Shown piece by piece: positions 47,753-59,700 of a DNA stretch of 64,000 nt. This stretch comes from Liquidambar formosana (Eukaryota > Streptophyta > Magnoliopsida > Saxifragales > Altingiaceae): NCBI GenBank assembly GCA_039720395.1, contig CM077824.1, forward strand, positions 29,789,675-29,853,674. Direction: 5' to 3'. The translations under genes and the position numbers were made by a program. Numbering within the stretch: the stretch's first letter is position 1; each line of letters begins with the position of its first letter. Under the pieces are notes generated by a model. It saw nothing but the letters and a program-made list of their open reading frames with translations, was not told the origin of the DNA and ran no database searches.

Positions 47753-50700
47753 GTACGTATGTATGTATTGGAGGTGGTGGCACATGTGATGTGTGGGCGT
47801 GCACAACAACTAGTTATCCTAGAGAGAATTGTGGGATAGTGGGGCACAATTACAAGTGGGTGGAGAAGTAGTGGGTCTTGATGTGGCCATTTGAATACAA
47901 TTTTTTCTTACATGCTCTGAATATAGGTTGGTAATTTCATAAATTTAAAGAGACCTAAACTTCCTTTAATTGTTGAGAGACCAAACCAAGTTTTGGCTTT
48001 CTATAATAGTGTATTTGCATATTGTATTTCTATTATATTTATATGAACATCCAAAATGAAAACATTAAGGGCCTGTTTGCATGTTGCCTGGAAATTGAAT
48101 GGCTCTGTTTCTTAAAAGCATTTAAAGCCCCAATTCCATTATCTAAAATTGGGCCATTTAAGAAAATAGGATCTATTGCCATGAATGGCAGTTTAAGATC
48201 AGTTTTTGGATTTCTTAAAATGCTACCATTTTGAAATTTCACTTATGAGGTTAGCTTTTGTTGTCTGTAATGACTCCATTCATGATGAAATAGTCTATAT
48301 ATTTTATATAAAAGACATCGAGGAAATTCTACTTCCAAGGAATGTCTAAATGTGCCCTAACTTCTAAGAAAGGAATTTGTTAGAACTTAGAAGTTGATTT
48401 GTTGTCTAATTGTTCTTGTGTATGCCATTATATTCTCTCTCTCTCTCTCTCTAATTATTATTTATAAACATTATGACACTTCTATGCATACCAATGCCCA
48501 TTTACATTTATCAATATAATTTGTTTATTGTTTAATCAATTGTGATGGTTTGGATTGTAGAGGTTTGTGTTTTTCTTAAGAAATCTATTCTAGGATATGC
48601 TTTACTAGAAGATCAAAGCAGCTTTTATTGGGGCATTCATATCTCTAAAAGATGAGGATGTTTTCAGTTAATAGTTGCAGTTTGACTACCTAGGATTAAT
48701 AAATGAGATTGGTGCCTCATCTTTGGTAGAAAAATACAACACAATTATGTTTTTGTTTCGAATTTGACTCGGCTTGGTAAAAATGGAATTCAATGTGTTT
48801 ATATATATGACCTAGTCAAAATAGTTAACTTTTGTATACATTTCATCCAATGGTTGAACTTTTTTTCCCCATGTACAAGTTGATATTAGTATGTCTTCAT
48901 GTGGATATCTTGACTTTGTTTCCTATGTAAGGGCAACTCTACTCAACAAAGCCTTGAATCCCAACTACTTGGAGCTGGCAATTCTTCTACCTGTTCAGCT
49001 CTACCTATGGCCGTATATTCTGTTAAAGCGCAAGCTATCACGTCTTCTTACTGCCACAAAATAAAACGTTTTTTTTGGCCCCATTCTTGTTCTTGTGGCA
49101 GCATCAACCTTAATCAAATCACTCCTTATGGTGCATCTATTATTCTTCTTTGCTCATGACTGAACCATCTTAAGCAAATTTCTACCATCTTGTCCTCAAT
49201 TGGCACCACCTCGACCTTTTCACGTATGCATTTGTTTCGTATTCTGTCTTTTATTGTATTTCTGCTCCTCCAACTCAACATCCTTACATAAACTGCATAT
49301 GTTTTTTGCACATGGAACTGAATCATGGTTTTGGTGATAACCCTTCTTTCTACTGAGATTATCTTGTTGTAATTGATTATGTTGTATATTGCATTCCCTT
49401 AATTGTACATTTCGTAGGGTTGTTGTTACTTACATCTCAAAATTTTTTAATGGATTTTATCATAAATAGGAGAGATGATGCTTGGTTTGCTACACTAGGA
49501 AAGTCTTGCATTCACATGACTTGGAGTGATCGGGGTGCTATATCTCTTGAGGTATGATATATGTTTGAATTAGAATGATGTGGATATTATTTTCCCCAAT
49601 TTCCTTTCTTCTTTGAGTGAAATTCCACTATCTTGGAAAGGTATAGAGTATCTAGGAATCTCTCTCTCTCTCTCTCTCATTTTCATTTAGAAACATAGAC
49701 AATTTCTCATTGGGATTGACAGAGGTTGGGGACCACTACTTAACAAGGCTGATGAAACTCACCTATTTGTGTGGCAGATTTTTATAGTGAAATTAATGGT
49801 CACTAGGCAAAGCAAATTGTAATGGGATTCCCTGTTGGACCTTATCATCAAAGATGCTCCCTTGTTTTTTGTCAACAAACAAGCCTAACTCTTAGTTTAA
49901 TTGAGAGAATTGAAAAGCTCACATAAGAGGATCCTACTGTGTACATGGACCAAAATGTCGACGATATCGACGATATATCGTCATATCATCCACCCTTGAC
50001 ACGATAGCTTGTTGCGATATAAGAGGAATTTGAAAAAAAACTCTATATCGAACGATATACTTGATATATCGATTTCTTTCAATATCGTCTGGTTTCTTTG
50101 ATTTGTCGTCAAGATTTCATGGATATGTCGTCGATATATCGACGAATATCGACCCTAGCAGTATATCGCTTTTCCAGATTGGTTTTCAGCCTTTTCTTTG
50201 GCTCTTTGCTTGCTTTTCCTTCATTATTAGTCCTTCCTTCTTCACGTGAAAGTGTGAAACACAGCTTTCCTTTGCTGCCAGCATTCCTTCACTGCCTCCA
50301 TTATTGCTTTTCTTTGGCTCTTTGCTTGCTTTTGTATTGCTTTTTTGAATTTTTGGTGAGTGCTGACACTACTGAGTTGCTTATTGCTTGGCTGGTTGCT
50401 AACTTGCTGGGTTGCTTTTGCTTCTTTCACGGGAAGAAGCCAAAGCCAAGTGCTCCACTGCTCCCTAGTCTCTACTCCCTAGTCCCCTACTGAGTTGTTT
50501 TTTTTCTTTTGTTGCATTATTACCAATACTTATTGGTTATTGCATTTCTTCCTGGCATAAAAAAGTTGCATGAGCATCCATATTTATTATTCTTTTTTTG
50601 CTGCATTGAGAAACTAGACCAGTTAGTTCAAAAATTAAAACTTCAGTGAAATTTGTATTCCCACTTCCCACTTCCCACTTGGCCACTTCCCAGTTCCCAC

Positions 50701-53700
50701 GATTCCTCATCAATCATCCCACTATAAGGAAATAAGGAACGATAGCAAATTAGCAAGTAGCAAGTTGCAACTAGTTAAAGATCAAAAGAATCTGAGAAGA
50801 AAGCAACTAGCAGCAGACAGCAGTGCATTAGTTGAAGGCCTGAAGCCTTGAAGGTTATGAACTTATAAGTTATAACTTATATTATTGTTAACATGTTGAT
50901 TTTGTTCTTAATTCTTATAGTGTCAATTGTCAATTGTTAAAATTATTTATTTATTTCAAACCAACATAGTAACATCCAACTTAGAGTCCTACAAAAATTT
51001 AGAAAAGATAAAGAAATAAATAAAGGGGAAAAAATGAAAGAAAAATATATTAGAAATTATTTATAAAAATATATTATTATTTAAATTACATATTTCTGTC
51101 AATTATACACAATCACATATGCATATTTGAATTCATATTTCCAATAAGGAAGTAAATAGTAAATTAGTAATATTATTATATACTTAATTACTTATATAAT
51201 TATATGTTCTACACGTGTACAACTTGTACTTGTATAGTTGTATATTATCATGAGATTTGTAGTTGTAGAATTTTAGCAAAAGATGTCAGGAGCGAAAAAT
51301 GTTGATCCTGTATGAGAACATAGAAATTGTCTACTGGGTACAGTAGAAGACATCATGATGTACCTAGCAAATTTGGATGCGCAGGGAAGAAGGAACTATA
51401 AGAAAGCCTACTATGCTTTAAAGGCTAGTGAATGGGAGGAAGAGCAACGGAGAAAATTCCAATCAGAGGCTGGTTTTGGAAGTTCTGGTGCTGGTGGCTC
51501 AGGTTCTGGTAGAAGTAAAAATAAAGACCAACGCCTCCACTTAACGTAGTCAAAGCGTTCAGGTGCTAGAAACTCATGTCTCCCTTATTCCTTCTCTGTA
51601 TAGATCAACACAAGCAAAGCAAAGGACTATTAAGGATGCTTTTAGTAAAGGCAAGATAAAGGAGGGCTTACGTAGATTAGTTGCAAAATTCTTTATACAT
51701 GAGAATGTCCCGCCTGAGAAGGCCGCTTCCCATCACTTCAAAAATATGATTGCTGGAGTTCAGTTTTCTAGAACAGGCGTTAATCCTCCTTCCCCGTATG
51801 AGATTAGAACTAAATATCTTGGTATGGAGGTAATTACTAATTTAATTCAAAATATTAATATTTATTCATTATTAGGTTTTATTTAGGACCTTTTAATTTT
51901 TTTATATGATTTTCCTTAAATTCTATTTCATCTCACAGGTAGAAGATATGAATAAATACATTGAACAAATAAAGCCAATGTGGAAGACATATGGCTGCAC
52001 CATTATGTGTGATGGATGGACAGATCCAACAAAATTGTCTATCATCAACTTGATGGTATATTGTAAAAGGAAGACAGTCTTCTTGAAGTCGGTGGATGCT
52101 TCGGACAAAATTAAGGACCATATGTATATATATGGTTTGATGAGAGGTGTTGTGCAATCAATTGGTAGTAAACATGTTGTCTAGATAGTGACTGATAATG
52201 GCAGCAGTTATAAGAAAGCGGGGCAACTGTTAATGGAAAAGTATTGCCAGCATTGTTCTCATATTATTTTGCTTATGTTACAAGGGCACTTTTGTAACTT
52301 CTTAACTATTAATATAATAAGGGCTGATAGGGTTAGAGGAAACTAATTTTGGCTCTCTAATTCCTATTCCTGTTTGGTTTTCTTCTCCTTCTCTATCTCT
52401 TCTTTCTCTCTTCTTCCTTCTTTTTTTCCACTTAAACCCTAAATCTATAATGCAACTTGGTATCAGAGCAGAATTAAAACATACCTGGGATTGTTTTCTT
52501 TGCATATCATCATTGGAGGACCTCAGCAGATAGCTATGGTGTGCTGATGTCAGCTGCCAGTTGATGATGTCAGCATCAGGACGACCTTTGGCGACCGGTG
52601 ACTCTCTCCCTTGGCTTGCCGGATTTTTCTGAGAATTATGGTACCCCTTGTTTGACTGTTTGAGACCATCTGGTATGTTTTTTCGTAGTGGTTTTCGTGG
52701 AGGTCGTGGAGGCCGCAGTAGTCGTGGTGGACCACGTTGAGGTGGTCGTTCTAGTACGTGATCGGAAATGTGATTATTGTGGAGGTACTAATCATACTGA
52801 ACCATATTGTTACCAGAAATACGATAAGCCGAATTATGTAAATCAGGTCAGTGATGGTCTTAAGTTGTCTTCCTTATCGCCACTTCCTAGTCATGGGACC
52901 TCCTCTTCTACAGACTCTACCTCTAGTTGTCGTGATGCACTCACACCTCAGCTTGGCGAGTATCTTATCCAACATTTGTGCACTGCTTTTTCTTCTGCCC
53001 AGCCGTCTTCTTGTACTGCTACCTTAGCTCATTCAAGTAATCTTGCGTGTGTAGCCTCTTCTCCCATTCCTTGGGTCATTGATTCTGGTACTAATAACAA
53101 TATCTCTAGTTTATCATCTTTTTTTTCTAACTTGACTCCTGTTGATTATACTATTGTGTTAGCTGATGGTTCTTGTCGGCCTATTTACGGTAAAGGTGTT
53201 CTTCATCCCACTTCCTCTTTATCTTTACTTTCGAGTCTCTATGTTCCTAATTTTCCCTTTAACTTGCCTTCTGTTAGTCAATTGACAAAGGCTTTGCAAT
53301 GTGACATTATATTTACTCCTACCTCTTGTATTTTTCAGGATCCAAAGACCAAGAAGACGATTGGTTTAGGGCATGAGAAGAATGGCTTATATTTTCTGGA
53401 TACTGGAGGTTCCTTCTCTTCATGTTCATCTATTTTGACCGCTGCCGTTTCGCCTCTCTAGTGGTACTTTCGCTTGGGTCATCCATCCTTGGCTTGCCTG
53501 AAGTGCGCTATTCCCTCCTCGAGTTCTGTGTCTCGTTTAGAGTGTGAAGCTTGTCAATTGGACAAGCATCATCGTAGCACCTTCTCTAGTAGTACTCACG
53601 ATCGTGAGTCTGAGTGTTTTAATTTAGTTCATACGGATATTTGGGGACCTTGTCGCACTTCTACTTTGAATGGATTTAATTATTTTATTATTTTTGTTGA

Positions 53701-56700
53701 TGATTATTCTCGGATGACTTGGTTATTTTTTATGAGAGAACGGTCTGAATTGCCTACTATTATTCGTCAATTTTATAATGATGTTTTTTTTTCAATTTAA
53801 TAAGCGTGTTAAAATTTTTCGCTCCAATAATGCTTTGGACTCAGCATGCTATGTATTCTTTTTGTGTTGATAGGGGTATTATACATCAAACTAGTTGTGC
53901 TCATACTTCCTAGCAAAATGGTGTCGCTAAGCGGAAACATCGTACTTTACTCGATGTTGCTCGCACTATAATGTTTAATATGCATGTTCTTAAGCATTTT
54001 TGGGGTGATGCTATTCTTACTGCTTTTTATCTTGTTAATCGGGTGCCTTTTGTTGGGTTAGGTAATAAGTCTCCTTTCTTTTTCCTATATCCAACTCATC
54101 CTCTTTTTGCCTTTACTCTTTGTGTGTTTGGTTATGTCCCTTTGTCCATGTTCTTGACTCTGGTCAGGATAAATTATCTCTTAGGGCTTGTAAGTGTGTC
54201 TTTTTTAGGTATTCTCGTACTCAAAAAGGCTATCGCTGTTATTGTTCCACAACTCGCCGCTACTTTGTTAGTGCTGATGTTACCTTTTTGAGTCTACCTC
54301 ATTCTTTTCCTCTTCAGGTCAAAGTTTTTCTTCTGACCTTATCTCCATGAAGGGGTGCGTTTTTCTACCTTTCCTACTCTCCCGATGCCAGTGTCTCCTT
54401 CTATAGTTCCGTTTAGTCTTCCTCCTCATCCCTATTACAGGTATATCGGCGATCTCACAATAGATATGTTGTTTCTTATGACCCTGTTCCTTCTTCTTCT
54501 AGGTCGGCGGATCCAGCTTTTCTTTCTTCCTCAACACATCCAGATGATTTGCCTATTGTTCTTCGTCGAGGTAAGCGAACATGCACTCAACATCCTATTG
54601 CTCATTTATTGTCTTATGATCGTCTTTCCCCTTGCATGCACTCATTTGCTTGTTCTTTGTCTTCTGTTTCTATTCCTACCTCTTATAAGCAGGCGTTATC
54701 TTTTTCTAGCTGGAAACAAGCTATGGATGAGGAAATGAGTGCTCTTCATCATAATCAGACATGGGAGCTTACTTCCCTTCCTTCCGAGAAACACACTGTC
54801 GGCTGTCGTTGGGTGTATACTATCAAATACCTTCCTGATGGTTCTGTTGAGCGCCTTAAGGCGCATTTGGTGGCTAAACGGTATACTCAGACTTATGGTG
54901 TCGACTATTTGGAGACCTTTTCTCCTATTGCTCGTCTTAACTCTGTTCGCATCTTACTCTAAGTGGTGGTTAGTCGCTCTTAGCCTTTATATCAGCTTGA
55001 CATCAAGAATGCTTTTCTTCATGGTGATCTTTATAAAGAAGTCTATATGGCTCAACGGCCTGGCTATACTGTTGTTTGTCATGAGAATCTTGTTTGTCGT
55101 TGAAGAAGGCGTTATATGGTCTAAAACAGTCCCCTCGCGCATGGTTTGATCGTTTTAGTTCTGTTGTGTTGGCATATGGTTTTCTTCGCTCTACCTCTGA
55201 CCATTCTGTATTTGTTCGTCGTTCTTCTACTGTTACTATTGTTCTCATTGTCTATATTGATGATATTGTCATCTCTCGGGATGATTCTATGGGCATTGCT
55301 GATTTAAAATGCTATTTGGGTACCCACTTTCAAACTAAAGATCTTGTTTCTCTTCGTTATTTCCTTGGCATTGAAGTTGCTCGTTTTTCTTAGGGTATTT
55401 CTTTGTCTCTATAGAAATATGTTCTTGATCGTTTGTCTGAAATGGGTCTTTTGGGTTCTCGTCCAGTTGACACCCCTATGGATTCTTCTATCAAGCTCGA
55501 TAGTGATCAGGGGGAAGAGTTTGGTGATGTTGGTCACTATCGTAGATTGGTTGGGAAGTTGATCTATCCTACTGTTACTTGACCTGACATTACTTATGCA
55601 GTTGGGGTTGTTAGTCAGTTCATGCATGCTCCTCGTCAACCCCATTTTGAGACAGTTTGTCGTCTTCTTCGTTATTTGAAGGGTACTCTGGTCGCGGTTT
55701 GTTGTACAAACTGTCTCGTACCTTGTCTGTAACTGGTTTTAGTGATGTTGATTGGGCCAGTTCTTGTTTTGATCGGTGGTCTACTTCTGGTTACTGTACC
55801 TTTGTTGGGGGTAATTTAGTTACCTGGTGTAGTAAACAGTAGATTGTTATTGCGCGGTCTAGTGCTGAAGCCGAATATCACGCTATGGCTCATACTGCTT
55901 CTGATATGCTTTGGGTTTACTCTCTTCTTACTGATTTTGGCCTTAGCATTCTTACTCCTATGGATATGTATTGTGACAATCAAGCTGCTATCTTTATTGC
56001 CAACAATCCTATTTTTCATGAGCAGACAAAGCATATTAAGGTTGACTGTCACTTCATTCGAGTTTTGCTATTGTGGCGCGAGCTTGCTACTCCTTATATT
56101 CGCTCCGATGATTAGCTTGGAGATATTCTTACAAAGCCTTTATCTCATGTTCTTTTTCAACGCCTATTTTTCAAGCTGGGCATGTTTGATCTCTAGGCTC
56201 CAGCTTGAGGGGGAGTGTTAACATTGTTCTTATATTATTTTGCTTATGTTACAAGGGCACTTTTGTAACTTCTTAACTATTAATATAATAAGGGCTGATA
56301 GGGTTAGAGAGAACTAATTTTGGCTCTCTAATTCCTATTCCCGTTTGGTTTTCTTCACCTTCTCTTTCACTTCTTCTCTCTTCTTCCTTCTTCTTCTCCA
56401 TTTAAACCCTAAATCTATAACTCAACCAGTATAATTTATACTGGACACTTTGCGCTGCTCATTGCATCGACCTCATATTTGAGAGGATTGTTGATAAAAA
56501 AGCTGTTGAAGAGGTGATCACTAATGGGAGGATGATCACAAACTTTATATACAACCACAATTGGTTATTGGCACAGATGAGAGCATTTTGTGGAAGAGAT
56601 ATTGTGCGACCGGGTGCCACTCGGTTTGCCACAAATTTTATTGCACTTGACAGGTTATTAAAGAGAAAGGCGGGCTTAAAATCCTTGTTCACTTCTGATG

Positions 56701-59700
56701 AATGGAATGAACATCCACTGAGTAGAACACAAATAGGCCATCGGGTTGAATCATTGATTCTAAACCACTCTTTCTGGGCTAAGGTTGTAAAAATATGTAA
56801 TATTTATGAGCCTCTTTATCGACTTTTGCGCATTGTTGATAGTGAGGTATACTTGACCTTGGGTGTAGTATATCAAGCATTCCAAGTAATGAGAGAGGCC
56901 CTCGAAGCAACTAATCGGAATGTGACATGAGTTTTAAAAGTTATAAGGGAGCGTTGGGACAAATCAATCGATCATCCTTTATTGTCGGCATGTATAATTT
57001 ATACATTATAAATTTCTAAGTTAAATTTTTATATCTAAAATTATAGATAATAATTTATATATCTTATATGTTAGTTGTTAGTTTGTTATACACTTGCACC
57101 ACACAATGTGAAACTAATTAAATTGTATATTTGTATTTGACATGAATGCTAGCATATTACCTAAACCCAAAGTATCAATACAATAATAACATTACTCACA
57201 ACTAAGAATTGACTAATGCAGTGCTTCAGGTCTTCCAAAAGTTGGAACCAGCCTCTCTGACAGGGTGGAGAGATTGGAAATGAGATAACATTGTAACAAT
57301 AACTATCAAAGTTTATATTTTAATATTTATTCTATTTAATCACTGATGAAAAGGTTGCACTTGTAGATTATAATATTTCGAGAAGCGAGGGGTAGATTTG
57401 GAGAGAAACTTGCAATTGCATCAAGAGAAAGTATGACAGCTGGTGCATATAAAACAATATAGACTGCTAACAAATTTGTTAACTAATAAATTTTAAAGTT
57501 GTAAATATAGAATTAATAGTTTCATTTTATTATGGGCAGTTGACTGGTGGGATATGTATGGGGTTTCTGCTCTAACATTGAGGGCATTAGCAATGAAGAT
57601 ATTGTCACAAACATGCTCCTCTTCAGCTTGTGAAAGAAACTAGAGCACGTTTTCCTTAATATATACAAAGCAGCGCAATCAACTAGTGTACGAAAGGCTT
57701 GAAAAGCTAGTCTTTTGTTATTACAACATGAGGTTGAGGGTCAGAGATATGGAAGCTGAGAGGGACAATGCAGTAGAGTTAGAGCCCCTAAATCTGCTTG
57801 GTATATCAGTCGAAATAAGAGAGGAGAATGAAAATCCTTTTTACGAGTGGATTAGGCCCTCACATATGGATAGGCCAGATGGTGAAACTGATCCCAAGGT
57901 AGCAGAAGAAGCTCAAAACCTCGGGATTGATGTCCAAAGAGTTATAATTGAAGAGGTTTTATCAAGCGATGATGCAATGAGAACAGACTCGGTACATTCT
58001 AAGTCTTCTGGCTCTTCTGACACCGATACTAGAGGTGGGGATAGTGATGGAAATAATGATGGGGACAATGATGGAGGAAAGGGTGGAGGAGGGGGTGGAA
58101 ATTATGGACCTGGAGATAGTCCGAGGCCATTATTGAGTCGTTTTACTTGTGAAACGGATTTCACACATGTGACATATGATGAGAACCATGGCTCTAGGAG
58201 AGCAGGGCAGGTATCAGAGTAATTGGCAAACATTATTCGAGGAAAAAACGAGTACAAAACACAAGCAGCCAACAAGATGTAGATTTCCTTTCCTCAAACT
58301 TTGAGTCTATGAGTATGGAATCAGAGCAAAGCCATTTTGGGTATAGAATAGACTCGAGCCAAGATATCTATCCCTATCACAACCCATATGAGATGGCCCA
58401 AATAACACCGATCCCTCAGGGCTTTTATATCCATGGCCAATAATATCCATATAATTAACCTCCTAGTTATATGCCCAATCCATATTCAATGTATCCATCA
58501 GTCCCACCAGATACAAATATAATCCCAAGATTTTCGGCATCACCAGATTGGGTGTCAAATGAAATTACACCTCTTGAGACTGGTTAACCAAATTTACCGC
58601 CACTTGGAATCCTACAGCATTGTTCTACTGAAGAATATGACCGTCATTTATAGAATTTCCTATTGAATTATGCTAATTTTATGACGTGGCCAAACTATTG
58701 TCGTAATATTACCACTATGGAAAGGCAGTATAAGGATAGGAATGATGATTTTGAACCACCAAAGAACTTCATGTGGTACTAAACTACTAATGTAACTATA
58801 TAAGTATGTAAGTGTTTATTGTGTAAATGAATATTTACAAATTTTAATCTCATATGACATTTGGATGTTAAATTTGCATAAATTTCTAATTTTCATATGT
58901 TTATTTCCTCATCGTATCACACTGTTTATACCCTACACAATACATACTTTTGTTATACACATTTAAATTGCAATATTTTGATATTAGATTGTGTATTAGA
59001 GTCTAAATGATTGTTTCCCAGAATTTCAATAAAAATATCCGTGTTTAAATCATAATATCCACCATATCTTTAAAACGATATCGATATTGTCGATATATCC
59101 AACGATATATCCGATATATCCACATTTTTGGACTCTCGATATATCCATCGATATCGATATTAAAGTCCTTGACTGTGTACTCAAATCTATTGAAAATTGC
59201 ATGTACTTGGATACTCAACTCAACTCAAAAAAGCCTTAATCTATCTACTTGGGCTTGGATGCGTGAATCCGTCTATGCAATTTCAGGATTCAAGTTCACA
59301 AGGTGTGATTTTATGTTTTACATTAATGGTTGGCCAACCTACCACCACCTCATTTTCCACAATTGGGATCTACAAACAGTTAATGACAGGGATATATGAA
59401 GGGAACTGTGAGACTCTTAATTAATAATCTTGAATATAAATCTCTGGTTGTAGGGCCTAGGCTTACAAGTTGTGGAGAATGTTGAAGAAGCTGAGTTTGT
59501 TTTGGCTCATGGCACTGAAGCATTGGGGCATCCTTCTGGTGCTGTGCATCCTATGAAACTGGAGGATCTTGAGAAAATATTGGAACACTGTGTAGCCAAA
59601 AAAATCCCTATGGTGGTAGCCAATCCAGATTATGTGACTGTTGAGGCTAGAGCTTTGCGCGTTATGCCTGGTAAAAAATTTGTTTTTGTTATTCATTTTT

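Larger units (their letters stand above)
39169..49469 (+). other. HAD intron 3 (10.3 kb), transposon-filled
   Basis: gtttgc...taaatag. Contains a broken L1 LINE in three parts, a TIR element with a nested LTR element, an unclassified element with a nested TRIM, and an RTE-LINE fragment. 39169-39560 and 47216-48930 hold no recognised element except microsatellites, including (AT)n/(GTAT)n at about 47715-47768 and (CT)n near 48436. Confidence 0.8.
52251..56424 (+). mobile_element. Ty1/copia retrotransposon, old, inserted in hAT transposase
   Basis: LTRs 52251-52454 (204 bp) and 56216-56424 (209 bp). Host flanks gccag (52246-52250) and accag (56425-56429) form the target duplication with one mismatch, and the transposase frame resumes cleanly after it. 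The primer site TGGTATCAGAGCAGA starts at 52458 and the polypurine tract tgagggggag ends just before the right LTR. The left LTR lacks the first six bases (tgttaa) of the right one. Confidence 0.95.
51355..58222 (+). pseudogene. hAT transposase gene (DUF659 type), split by copia element
   Basis: Pieces in order: N-terminal region 51355-51549; 51563-51886 with [20 protein letters not shown]; intron about 51833-51939; DUF659 region 51940-52250 with CDGWTD and [12 protein letters not shown]; then the copia insertion; 56430-56930 with [14 protein letters not shown] and [11 protein letters not shown]; introns; and the hAT C-terminal dimerisation region 57540-57750 ([25 protein letters not shown]) with an acidic, glycine-rich tail to 58222. 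Stops occur at 52182 (TAG), 56928 (TGA) and 57640 (TAG). An N-terminal BED zinc finger is not apparent. It once catalysed cut-and-paste transposition; it is now inactive. Confidence 0.85.
49944..59171 (+). mobile_element. hAT transposon with nested copia element
   Basis: A perfect 8-bp target duplication actgtgta (49936-49943 and 59172-59179) defines the borders. The ends catggaccaaaatgtcgacg and (complement) caaggactttaatatcgat are imperfect inverted repeats. Subterminal DNA on both sides is dense in GATATATCG-type palindromes. A decayed transposase gene runs left to right across 51355-58222. The copia element (52251-56424) inserted within it. Without that insert it is about 5.05 kb. Confidence 0.95.
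49552..59453 (+). other. HAD intron 4 (9.9 kb), mainly a hAT element
   Basis: gtatga...ggttgtag. 49552-49943 and 59172-59453 are ordinary intron DNA with a short (CT)n run near 49661. The rest is the hAT element and its nested copia element. Confidence 0.85.

Noticed and set aside
54120..55562. Leucine- and valine-rich membrane-protein-like frames (for example 54355-54738 and 54739-55149)
   Set aside because: Out-of-frame readings of the copia reverse transcriptase region; the real frame carries RT motifs.
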